DNA from: Actinomycetales bacterium
GTDB lineage: Bacteria; Actinomycetota; Actinomycetes; Actinomycetales; Actinomycetaceae
Reading direction: 5' to 3'
DNA length: 11,931 nt
NCBI GenBank assembly: GCA_012513625.1
Contig: JAAZBW010000339.1
Coordinates: 1 to 11,931, forward strand
The notes under the pieces were generated by a model that was not told the DNA's origin, ran no database searches, and saw only the letters and a program-made list of their open reading frames with translations. Position 1 is the stretch's first letter; each line of letters starts with the position of its first letter. The position numbers and the translations under genes were made by a program. Shown here in pieces: positions 6,279-11,931 of this stretch.

Positions 6279-6784
6279 GTTGTCTCCTCGGTGGTCTCGC
6301 GCGCCGCCTCGATCCGCCGGCGCACCCACTTCTCGATCTCCACGATCACGAACACCCCGGATCCGATCGCAATCGTGATGCCCCACTCCGTGAGGTTCAG
6401 GGGGTGTGAGCCGAACGTGGTTTGCATGAATGGCACGTCGAGGTACACCAGTTGGAGCGCGATCAACACGCTCACGGTGATCCACGAGACCGGATTCGTG
6501 GTGACCACTACCACCACGAGGATCACCCAGGTATCGATCCAATGGCCCGTGATCGCCATGACCACGGCGGCCGCGAGCAGGAGGTAGATGAGCGGATCGT
6601 TGAAGTGGCGGAACACTCGGACGAACAGGTTGGGCCGTTCGGCCTCCGGCAGCTTGTTCGGCCCGAGCTCCTCCAGTCGGCTCGCGGCCTCTTCGGCTGT
6701 CAGACCCTTGGCGTCAGTGTCGAGGTGGGTGAGGACGTCCTCGGGGGAAGTGGCGTGGGCGCTCTTCAGTTCCGTAAGTTCCAT
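6275..6784 (-). CDS. Internally deleted P-type ATPase (N-terminal M1-M2 joined to C-terminal helices), intact frame
   Basis: The 169-aa product starts like a Ca2+/cation P-type ATPase: the cation-ATPase N-domain GLTAEEAASRLEELGPNKLP (27-46), then M1 NDPLIYLLLAAAVVMAITGH (62-81) and M2 WIDTWVILVVVVV (82-94). It then jumps at residue 95 to NPVSWITVSVLIALQLVYLD (97-116) and WGITIAIGSGVFVIVEIEKW (134-153), which resemble the last two helices and end of the same family. Actuator, phosphorylation (DKTGT) and nucleotide domains and about six helices are absent, so it cannot pump ions. The frame nevertheless has no stop. The ATG at 6784 has GAGGG six bases upstream (an in-frame ATG at 6835 lacks one), and the stop overlaps the P450 start. 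It is either a decaying gene kept in frame by a clean deletion or a four-helix protein with a new role. Confidence 0.7.
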   Translation of the reverse strand: MELTELKSAHATSPEDVLTHLDTDAKGLTAEEAASRLEELGPNKLPEAERPNLFVRVFRHFNDPLIYLLLAAAVVMAITGHWIDTWVILVVVVVTTNPVSWITVSVLIALQLVYLDVPFMQTTFGSHPLNLTEWGITIAIGSGVFVIVEIEKWVRRRIEAARETTEETT

Positions 6785-6871
6785 GCGGGACCCTCGTATG
6801 CGGTTTCGTGCGGAAATGGTGTCCTGTTGCTCCACCCACCCTAACGAGGGGTCCCCAACACGTCGCGCCAG

Positions 6872-6917
6872 AGCGGCGCGAGAGCGCCGCTATCTGCCCG
6901 CGGCGGAATCAGCCGCG
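6872..6917 (-). other. Two hairpins between HTHP and mini-ATPase genes
   Basis: AGCGGCGC (6872-6879) pairs with GCGCCGCT (6884-6891) around a GAGA loop, and CGCGGC (6899-6904) pairs with GCCGCG (6912-6917). They lie in the 243-base gap between the HTHP stop and the mini-ATPase start. No T run follows on the minus strand, so they may be a processing or attenuating structure rather than a terminator. The rest of the gap holds no recognisable gene. Confidence 0.3.
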
Positions 6918-7027
6918 ATCACGGTCCTTCCGGTGGCGTGCCCACCCGGCGACCTCCACCTCGGTGCGCTACTTTGCTCCGTGCAACGCGGTCCTCGGCT
7001 CAGCCGGGCAGCCGCACGCGAGACAGG

Positions 7028-7258
7028 TCAGAAGTGCCAGTACTTGTTGGCCGCGGCCACGGTTTGGAAGTTGATGGCCACCACCTGGGAGGCGGCTGTC
7101 AGCGCATCACTCGAATTGGCGTACCCGTGCCGCAGGCCCTTCAGGACCTCGGTGTCCGGCTGCGTGTACTTCACTCCCCGTCGGCTCATGGTGATTGCCA
7201 GCTCGAAGCCCTCCTGGGGTGTTTCCGTGATCAGGCTCGTCAGCCACTGCTCAGTCAT
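7028..7258 (-). CDS. Hexameric tyrosine-coordinated heme protein (HTHP)
   Basis: The 76-aa product matches the whole HTHP family: WLTSLITETPQEGFELAI (5-22), VKYTQPDTEV (29-38), GLRHGYANSSDALTAASQVV (41-60), and the family end NFQTVAAANKYW (63-74). Full length. In the characterised protein from Silicibacter pomeroyi a tyrosine (Tyr45) binds heme iron in a six-subunit ring with weak peroxidase and catalase activity; Tyr46 here is in the matching place. No signal peptide is seen. The ATG at 7258 is chosen over an upstream one at 7285 because AAAGGAG lies five bases before it and family homology starts there. It is on the same strand as, and upstream of, the mini-ATPase/CYP152 pair, so it may be the first gene of a peroxide-related set, though the 243-base gap leaves cotranscription uncertain. 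Confidence 0.88.
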   Translation of the reverse strand: MTEQWLTSLITETPQEGFELAITMSRRGVKYTQPDTEVLKGLRHGYANSSDALTAASQVVAINFQTVAAANKYWHF

Positions 7259-7283
7259 GTTGGCTCCTTTCGACGTGTGAGCC

Positions 7284-7311
7284 ACATTACTACGAAAAAA
7301 GCTGGACTAAA
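7284..7311 (-). promoter_or_regulatory. Candidate HTHP promoter
   Basis: On the minus strand, TTTAGT (7311-7306) and TAATGT (7289-7284) are 16 bases apart, with an unusually T-rich spacer (CTTTTTTCG) for this genome. Transcription would begin about 20 bases before the HTHP start, leaving room for its AAAGGAG site. Confidence 0.3.
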
Positions 7312-7460
7312 GGGTGGCGGACTGCCGGGCGGGTGCCGCCGCCCCTCTCCCGTGCTGCCGGTGCGAGAACGAAGCTCGCCGAGCCCGGGCGGGTTTGGCG
7401 GCGGTCCCACCGCAGGCCTCCTAGGCTCTCAGCACACCCCTACAACCCAGGAGGCTTCTG

Positions 7461-8213
7461 ATGGCACGGTTCGACGGCAAGGTGGCGATGGTGACCGGAT
7501 CAGGATCCGGAATCGGCAAAGCGGTGGTGGACGGGCTCCTGGCCGAGGGCGCGAGTGTGGTTGGCGCGGACCTCAATCCCGGAGACGCCCGTGAGGGCTA
7601 TACCCCGGTGGTCTGCGATGTGACCACGGAGGCGGACGTCGAGAGGACGGTCGCCACCGCCGTCGAGACGTACGGAGGGCTCCACCTCGGATTCAACGTG
7701 GCCGGCGCCTCCAAGGCGGGCACGATCCTCGACCAGTCCGAGGAGGACTGGAACTTCACCGTGGACCTGGTGCTCAAGGGCGTATTCCTTTCCACCAAGC
7801 ACGAGGCGCGCGCCATGAGGGACTCCGGAGGAGGCGCCATCGTGAACGTCTCCTCCCTCAACGCACACGTGCCCATGTGGTTCGGGGCCGCCTACGCCTC
7901 CGCCAAGGCCGGCGTGGAGATGTTCACCAAGAACGCGGCCCTCGAGCTCGCCGGTCATGGCATCCGGGTGAACGTGGTGCTCCCCGGCCTGATCGAGACT
8001 CCGCTCACCTCCTTCTTCAACGAGGCCCCGGGCCTGCTCGACGACTTCCGCGAGAAGATCCTCGTGGGCCGCCCCGGCCAGCCGGAGGAGATCGCGAAGC
8101 CGTGCCTCTTCCTCGCCTCCGAGGACGCCTCCTACGTCACGGGCACCTCGCTCGTGGTGGACGGCGGTTGGGAGATCACCGGCTACCCGGACCTCTCCAG
8201 GTACATGGGCTGA
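7461..8213 (+). CDS. Short-chain dehydrogenase/reductase, classical NAD-type
   Basis: A 250-aa classical SDR with a Rossmann fold. The cofactor glycine motif is TGSGSGIG (12-19). Asp37 at the end of strand 2 (VVGADL) predicts NAD(H) rather than NADP(H). NVAG (79-82) replaces the usual NNAG. The catalytic residues are Ser132 (IVNVSS), Tyr145 and Lys149 (YASAK), with the PG motif at 175-176 and the family ending VTGTSLVVDGGWEI. Length is normal. The start at 7461 has AGGAGG six bases upstream. It likely oxidises or reduces a secondary alcohol/ketone, but the substrate cannot be predicted. It is divergent from the HTHP gene (202 bases between starts) and converges on the VOC gene with a two-base gap. 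Confidence 0.9.
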   Translation: MARFDGKVAMVTGSGSGIGKAVVDGLLAEGASVVGADLNPGDAREGYTPVVCDVTTEADVERTVATAVETYGGLHLGFNVAGASKAGTILDQSEEDWNFTVDLVLKGVFLSTKHEARAMRDSGGGAIVNVSSLNAHVPMWFGAAYASAKAGVEMFTKNAALELAGHGIRVNVVLPGLIETPLTSFFNEAPGLLDDFREKILVGRPGQPEEIAKPCLFLASEDASYVTGTSLVVDGGWEITGYPDLSRYMG

Positions 8214-8215
8214 GG

Positions 8216-8644
8216 TCAGCCCTCGGCCGCTTCGGCATCCACGTCAAAAGCCCACATGACGCCGAAGCGGTCGAACACCTGGCCGTAGTAGCCGCCCCAC
8301 GGCGCTTCCTCGAATGGCATGCCCACCTCACCACCGCCGTCTACCAACGCCTGGATGAGCGCCCGAGCGCGCTCCACCGAATCGAGGGAGTAGAGCAGCG
8401 AGTACACGGAGTCCCGCACCACGAGCTGCTCGCCCGGCGTGGCGTCGCTACCCGCGATCGTTCCGCCGTCGAGGGTGAGGATGGCGTGGGCCACCGCATT
8501 CGGGTCCGGCTCGAAGGGCATTCCCTCCATGGGGAAGTCCGCGTAGGTGAGGAGTTGCAGCTCTCCGCCGAACGTGTGGTGGTAGTACTCGAAGGCCTCC
8601 CTGGCGTTGCCGTGGAAGGCGATATAGGTGGAAAGCGTTGCCAT
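8216..8644 (-). CDS. VOC superfamily protein, PhnB-like (glyoxalase/bleomycin-resistance fold)
   Basis: A 142-aa protein of the PhnB/YjdN-type VOC group. It opens TYIAFHGNAREAFEYYHHTF, with the family's N-A-x-E-A-x-x-Y-Y helix. Then come HAILTLDGGTIAGSDATPGE (53-72), the pattern of the conserved I-x-G-SD segment, an acidic-aromatic middle (YSLLYSLDSVERARAL), and the signature end GGYYGQVFDRFGVMWAFD. Full length. The group includes metal-binding enzymes and many proteins of unknown role, so no substrate can be given. The ATG at 8644 has GAGAGGG upstream. It converges on the SDR gene. Confidence 0.85.
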   Translation of the reverse strand: MATLSTYIAFHGNAREAFEYYHHTFGGELQLLTYADFPMEGMPFEPDPNAVAHAILTLDGGTIAGSDATPGEQLVVRDSVYSLLYSLDSVERARALIQALVDGGGEVGMPFEEAPWGGYYGQVFDRFGVMWAFDVDAEAAEG

Positions 8645-8988
8645 GTCCGTCCCTCTCGGTGGTGTGAACCTGTGGGATCGACGCTAGACCTCCTCCTCCG
8701 CCGGCGCTTGCCGGAGTTGCTCGCCTCCACGGCCACCCTCCCCGTGACCAGGAGCGTCAGCGCGTTCGATCGGGAAGCGGGCACGCCGTGGAGCGGGTGA
8801 CGAAGTGCCCGCCGTCCACGGTGCCGAGGGAGAAGCCCTCCGGGCGGCCGGACGTAACGTCGAGCACGAACGCGGGCTGGCCGGGGCTCCCATCCACATT
8901 TCAGATGTCACCTTCGGTGATACCGGAGCCGCACTCTCAGGGTGGGCTGAGAGGGTTCGGCACGTCGATCCCGGGAGGTGAGGTTCCG
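8645..8988. other. Intergenic stretch with two hairpins and a short minus-strand frame
   Basis: No full gene in about 340 bases. CTCTCAG (8934-8940) pairs with CTGAGAG (8947-8953), and TCACC (8908-8912) pairs with GGTGA (8916-8920). Both lie within 80 bases downstream of the nitronate monooxygenase stop and could end its transcript, though no T run follows. The remainder holds the small frame described separately and, at the left end, the VOC gene's upstream region. Confidence 0.4.
8757..8897 (-). pseudogene. Short coding-like frame, possible gene remnant
   Basis: A 46-codon frame from GTG (8897) to TGA (8757) reads GQPAFVLDVTSGRPEGFSLG, then TVDGGHFVTRSTACPLPDR. Its composition resembles folded protein and its third positions are strongly G/C. 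A stop two codons upstream of the GTG prevents extension, and no good ribosome binding site is present. It may be the tail of a decayed gene. I do not recognise the family, and it could be chance. Confidence 0.3.
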
Positions 8989-10011
8989 CTATCCCGCCAG
9001 GTCACGCACGACGACGCCGGCTGGCTCGGGCCGGGCGCTCGCGTGGCCGATGCCCGCCCAGAGGTGGAGGTTCTCCGGATCGCCTGCCGCGGCGGCCGCA
9101 CGCCGGAGCGGCCCGGTCAGTTGGCCCACCTGCGGGTAGAGGGCGGGTGCTGTGGCGGAGTGGGCGTCCGTGAACCGGTTGCGCAGCGTCCGCGCGTAGC
9201 GGCCCGTGAACGCGCGGGTCAGCACCGTTCCCGAGCGGGTGGCGAGGCAGTCCTTGTAGAGCTGGGGTGCACCCGATTCGGGGGTGCGCACGAGGGCGGT
9301 GCCGATCTGGACCAGGGAGGCTCCGGCGTCGAGGAGCTCGCGGACGCGCTCGGGGGTGGAGATGCCGCCCGCCGCGATCAGCGGCAGGTCGGTGGTGGCG
9401 CGGACAGCTGTGAGAAGTTCGGCGAGGGGGAGTCCGGAGGGCTCGTCCTCCACACGGTGGGTGGCACGGTGGCCGCCGGCCTCGGGGCCCTGAAGGACCA
9501 CTGCGTCGAGGCCGAGTGAGATGGCGGCGTGGGCCTCCTCGGGGGTGGTGGCCGTGCCCACGAGGGTGGAACCCACGGCGCGGAGGAGGTCTACCTCGCC
9601 GCGAGAGGGGAGTCCGAACGCGAAGGTCACCACCGGGACCGGATCGGAGGAGAGCAACGCAATCTTCTCGCGCCAGAAGTCCGTGTCCTTCCAGTGCGGC
9701 CCCGGCAGCGCTACGCCGAAGCGGGCGAAGTCCGGTCCGAGTTGCGCGGCGTAGCGGGCGAGTGCCGCCTCGTCCCGCTCAGAATCCTCCGGCACGAACA
9801 GGTTCACTCCGAACGGCCGATCCGTCAGGGCCCGCGTGGCCGCAATGTCTGCCGCGAGCTGGTCCGGGGTCTGATATCCGGCGGCCAGCATCCCGACCCC
9901 TCCAGCATTACTCACCGCCGCCACCAGCGCTGGAGTCGAGACTCCGCCCGCCATGGGTGCTCCGATGATCGGGAGCTCCAGTGGGGGCAGTGGCCGCGGC
10001 GCTGCGTTCAT
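8989..10011 (-). CDS. Nitronate monooxygenase (2-nitropropane dioxygenase family)
   Basis: A 340-aa flavin-dependent TIM-barrel enzyme. Motifs in order: APMAGGVSTPALVAAVSNAG (18-37) with GGVGMLAAGY after it, PFGVNLF (66-72), PVVTFAFG (126-133), VVLQGPEAGGHR (171-182) with His181 as the likely catalytic base and FMN-phosphate contacts nearby, PLIAAGGIST (210-219), and ASLVQIGTALVRTPES (231-246), a second FMN phosphate site. These enzymes oxidise propionate-3-nitronate or other alkyl nitronates with O2, probably detoxifying them in the cytoplasm. Length fits class I. The ATG at 10011 matches the family N-terminus; the GGAGG is only one base before it, and a promoter-like TAGTCT lies seven bases before it, so the message may be leaderless. 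The open frame continues far upstream, but only as antisense to the PIG-L gene. Confidence 0.88.
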   Translation of the reverse strand: MNAAPRPLPPLELPIIGAPMAGGVSTPALVAAVSNAGGVGMLAAGYQTPDQLAADIAATRALTDRPFGVNLFVPEDSERDEAALARYAAQLGPDFARFGVALPGPHWKDTDFWREKIALLSSDPVPVVTFAFGLPSRGEVDLLRAVGSTLVGTATTPEEAHAAISLGLDAVVLQGPEAGGHRATHRVEDEPSGLPLAELLTAVRATTDLPLIAAGGISTPERVRELLDAGASLVQIGTALVRTPESGAPQLYKDCLATRSGTVLTRAFTGRYARTLRNRFTDAHSATAPALYPQVGQLTGPLRRAAAAAGDPENLHLWAGIGHASARPEPAGVVVRDLAG

Positions 10012-10018
10012 GCCTCCC

Positions 10019-10047
10019 AGACTACGTTTCCATCCAGCGGGGGTGAA
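10019..10047 (-). promoter_or_regulatory. Candidate leaderless promoter of the nitronate monooxygenase gene
   Basis: On the minus strand, TTCACC (10047-10042, four of six -35 matches) and TAGTCT (10024-10019) have an ideal 17-base spacer. Seven bases separate the -10 box from the ATG at 10011. It lies in the 126-base divergent region shared with the PIG-L operon. Confidence 0.5.
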
Positions 10048-10137
10048 TACCGCCTCTTCGTGGCTCACCCTGCGGGATGGGTCCTGACCTGCAACGCTAA
10101 GACGAGCATCAAATCCCTGCCCAGCGATCGGAGCCCT

Positions 10138-10869
10138 GTGCTGCCCGCCGACACCGCCCCCGAGCCCGCTCCTGCACTCGCCTGGGAGAGAACCATCAAT
10201 GCCGCCGAAGGCGCGCAGAATCCGCTGCTGCGCGGAACACGGCTTCTCGTGGTCTCCGCGCATCCGGATGACGAGACGATCGGCGCCGGGCGCCTCATCG
10301 CGGCCCACGACGGCCCCGTGCAGTGCGTGACCCTCACCGCGGGGGAGCGATGCTTCGGGGAAATGTCTGATCAGGAGTCGGTCGCAGCGGAGCGACTTGC
10401 CGAGTGGGAGGCGGCACTGATCATCATGGGGGCTGAGCCCATCGAGACGCCGCGGTGGCCAGACGGCGAACTTGGGGCCCATGTTTCGGAGGCCGCTGCC
10501 GCGCTCTCCGAGGCGGCTTCCGAGGCGGACGTCATCTTGGCGCCGTGGGAGCACGATCCCCATCCCGACCACGAGGCGGCGGCGCGGATCGCGCGCCACG
10601 CGGGGGCAGCTGCCGGTATCCGAACTCTCAACTACGTGGTGTGGACGCCCTACTGGATGTACCCCGCAGAGGTGGCCGCACGCGGCGCGCTCATCGTGCC
10701 GGTTGAGACGGACGTGAGGTCGGAGGCCACGTGGAGGCGAGCGCTGGAATCGTTCCGGTCACAGACCGCTCCCCGCCCGCCCGCCAAGCGGGCGCTGGTG
10801 CCGCCGGAACTGATTTCCCGCCACGCCACGCAACTTCTGGTGGAGGGCGCCGGCAGTGCGCACGCCTGA
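10138..10869 (+). CDS. PIG-L family deacetylase (LmbE-like)
   Basis: A 243-aa zinc-dependent N-acetyl hydrolase of the LmbE/PIG-L family. The signature LLVVSAHPDDETIGAG (36-51) supplies zinc ligands His42 and Asp45 and the catalytic base Asp44. The second motif, PWEHDPHPDHEAA (136-148), supplies zinc ligand His145. The family acts on N-acetylglucosamine-type amides (MshB, GlcNAc-PI deacetylases) or similar sugars. GTG at 10138 is preferred because GGAG lies four bases upstream and the fold starts about 35 residues later; there is no closer in-frame ATG, and the longer open frame upstream is only antisense to the nitronate monooxygenase gene. The end overlaps the methyltransferase gene by 14 bases, so it is first in a coupled operon that probably modifies a glycosylated or amide-linked metabolite. 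Confidence 0.87.
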   Translation: MLPADTAPEPAPALAWERTINAAEGAQNPLLRGTRLLVVSAHPDDETIGAGRLIAAHDGPVQCVTLTAGERCFGEMSDQESVAAERLAEWEAALIIMGAEPIETPRWPDGELGAHVSEAAAALSEAASEADVILAPWEHDPHPDHEAAARIARHAGAAAGIRTLNYVVWTPYWMYPAEVAARGALIVPVETDVRSEATWRRALESFRSQTAPRPPAKRALVPPELISRHATQLLVEGAGSAHA

Positions 10870-11422
10870 CTTCGACAGGCTGTACCGCGAGCACCCGGAT
10901 CCGTTCCTAGTGGGCACGAGCTGGTACGAGCGTCGGAAACGTGCCGTGGTGCTCGCGAGCCTGGTTCGGCCGACCTACCGCCTCGCTTGGGACGTAGCGG
11001 CGGGGACCGTACACCTCGCCAGTGACCTCTCCAGCCGGTGTGAGGCGGTGGTCGCCTCCGATGCGTCCTCGGTCGCCGTGGAGGCGCTCACCTCGCTTCC
11101 CAGGAACGTCACCGCCCTCACGTCCGCCCTCCCAGAAATCCCGGACGCCGCTTGCGCGGCAGACCTCGCCGTGGTCTCCGAGGTCCTCTACTACCTCGAC
11201 GACGACGCCCGAGCCGCCACGGTCGCGAACCTCGCCAACCTCTCGGCCGAGATCGTCTGCGTGCAGTGGTGCCACCATCCGGACGATGCGTATATCTCGG
11301 GACCGGAAGCCGACGCAGAACTCGCCCACCGCCTCCAGCCCACGTTCCGCCGCACGGTCCACCACACCGATGAGGACTTCATCTTGTCCACGTTCGTCCG
11401 CACAGAGGAATCGCATCCATGA
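10856..11422 (+). CDS. SAM-dependent methyltransferase, NodS-like
   Basis: A 188-aa class I methyltransferase resembling NodS-type enzymes. The N-terminus HPDPFLVGTSWYERRKRAVV (13-32) is the strong family marker (D-P-x-x-x-x-SWYE-x-R-K). AWDVAAGTVHLASDL (44-58) stands where motif I normally reads E-x-G-x-G-x-G, so the glycine loop is degenerate. VVASDAS (65-71) gives the acidic residue (Asp69) expected to bind the SAM ribose, and ADLAVVSEVLYYLDDD (102-117) is motif IV plus helix. NodS itself N-methylates a deacetylated amino sugar, so a PIG-L gene just upstream makes chemical sense: deacetylate, then methylate. That pairing is inference. The GTG at 10856 has GGAGGG eight bases upstream and overlaps the PIG-L stop. 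The TGA overlaps the next ATG. Confidence 0.85.
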   Translation: MRTPDFDRLYREHPDPFLVGTSWYERRKRAVVLASLVRPTYRLAWDVAAGTVHLASDLSSRCEAVVASDASSVAVEALTSLPRNVTALTSALPEIPDAACAADLAVVSEVLYYLDDDARAATVANLANLSAEIVCVQWCHHPDDAYISGPEADAELAHRLQPTFRRTVHHTDEDFILSTFVRTEESHP

Positions 11423-11931
11423 TGCCCGCCCCGCCTGCCCTCTACCTTCCTCGCGCCCTACGCAACCCGGCACCGGAGCAGCAGCGAGACGCAATGCGCC
11501 ACCTGGCGTCCCAGGCGGCGTGGGCGGACCTCGCCTGGCCCCAGTTCCTCGAGCACCTCATGGCGCTCGGGCGGGCCGACGTCCCCCTCGCCCGGCTCGC
11601 CGAGGGCCATATTGACGCGCTCCGGATCCTCTCCCAGGCCGATACCGCACCGAAGCCGGGCAGCCTCTACGGCGTGTGGGCGTCCCGCTCCGGAGGAACC
11701 GGACTTACCGCCACGGCCACGGACGGCGGGTGGCACCTCACCGGCCGGCTCCTTTTCGCCTCCGGGGCGGGCGTGCTCGATCGAGCACTCGTGACCGCGT
11801 GGCCGGGTCCGGAGACCCACGTGCTCCTTGACGCGCCCGTGGCGGACTGGGAGTTCGACTCCTCGCACTGGCGCACCCGCGCCATGGAGCACTCGCGTTC
11901 GCACCGAGTCCACCTCGACCGCCGCGTGGAG
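11419..11931 (+). CDS. Acyl-CoA dehydrogenase-like protein, partial (N-terminal 171 residues)
   Basis: The frame runs from ATG 11419 (an adjacent in-frame ATG lies at 11422) to the window end without a stop. The N-terminal half resembles the helical domain of acyl-CoA dehydrogenases (LARLAEGHIDALRIL). The middle, YGVWASRSGGTGLTATATDG, then WHLTGRLLFASGAGVLDRAL, follows the family's beta-domain pattern W...G-x-x-x-G-x-K-x-x-x-SGA in which flavin and substrate bind. The usual Lys before the SGAG is replaced by Leu (RLLFASGAG). The catalytic Glu would lie beyond the window. ATGA overlap with the methyltransferase gene shows translational coupling. In this cluster type the enzyme is thought to act on an unknown biosynthetic intermediate rather than in beta-oxidation; that is inference. 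Confidence 0.78.
   Translation, partial: MMPAPPALYLPRALRNPAPEQQRDAMRHLASQAAWADLAWPQFLEHLMALGRADVPLARLAEGHIDALRILSQADTAPKPGSLYGVWASRSGGTGLTATATDGGWHLTGRLLFASGAGVLDRALVTAWPGPETHVLLDAPVADWEFDSSHWRTRAMEHSRSHRVHLDRRVE

Noticed and set aside
6279..6542. Longer 513-aa reading of the P450 starting at 6542
   Set aside because: The extra residues overlap the mini-ATPase gene in another frame and are absent from CYP152 proteins; the start at 6278 has a strong ribosome binding site.
7877..8800. 307-codon plus-strand frame across the end of the SDR and the VOC gene
   Set aside because: Arg/Gly/Pro-rich shadow translation of two well-supported genes in other frames.
8930..8975. TPP riboswitch look-alike (CTGAGAGGG) near 8947
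   Set aside because: The second conserved arm (ACCTGAxC...GCGxAGGG) is missing and no thiamine gene follows; the motif is simply one arm of a short hairpin.
10012..10599. 536-aa extension of the nitronate monooxygenase frame
   Set aside because: The added part is antisense to the PIG-L gene and has no family similarity.
1..11931. CRISPR arrays, rRNA or complete tRNA genes, intact insertion sequences
   Set aside because: No regularly spaced direct repeats, no RNA gene signatures and no intact transposase with paired terminal repeats were seen.

Overview
The window is high-GC DNA with Shine-Dalgarno sites of the AGGAGG type, TANNNT -10 boxes placed directly before start codons, and strong G/C bias at third codon positions. 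With the protein families present (actinobacterial DMT exporter, baeRF, NodS-like/PIG-L cluster), this points to an actinomycete chromosome, possibly Micrococcales. The genus cannot be fixed from the sequence alone.

Region by region: (a) 1-600, minus strand, is the edge of a degraded mobile element: a serine-recombinase C-terminal remnant that has lost its catalytic half, read through without a stop into a Hin-like helix-turn-helix protein cut by the window edge. (b) 570-1223, plus, is an unrecognised 217-aa protein whose apparent promoter lies inside the recombinase remnant. (c) 1224-1839 has no convincing gene. (d) 1840-3213, plus, is a DMT/EamA transporter with an unusual C-terminal extension, a more A/T-rich codon choice than the genes downstream, and a very strong terminator. 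(e) 3330-3632, plus, is a small ABM-fold monooxygenase. (f) 3858-4961, plus, is a baeRF family (archaeo-eukaryotic release-factor-like) protein. (g) On the minus strand, transcribed 7258 to 5001, is a hexameric tyrosine-coordinated heme protein (HTHP), then an internally deleted P-type ATPase reading frame whose stop overlaps (ATGA) the start of a CYP152 peroxygenase P450. (h) 7461-8213, plus, is an NAD-type SDR, converging on a VOC/PhnB-like protein (8644-8216, minus) with only two bases between them. (i) 10011-8989, minus, is a nitronate monooxygenase. (j) Divergent from it, 10138-11931, plus, is a tightly overlapping operon of PIG-L deacetylase, NodS-like methyltransferase and an acyl-CoA dehydrogenase cut by the window end.

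Two groupings stand out. The first is the minus-strand HTHP / mini-ATPase / CYP152 set. CYP152 enzymes use H2O2 to hydroxylate or decarboxylate fatty acids, HTHP proteins have peroxidase/catalase-type activity, and the membrane protein translationally coupled to the P450 is a P-type ATPase with M1-M2 joined directly to the last helices and no catalytic domains. The second is the PIG-L / NodS / acyl-CoA dehydrogenase operon, a recurring but, as far as I know, functionally undefined bacterial gene set. Four genes also appear to share a leaderless-transcript layout (TANNNT, 6-7 bases, ATG).
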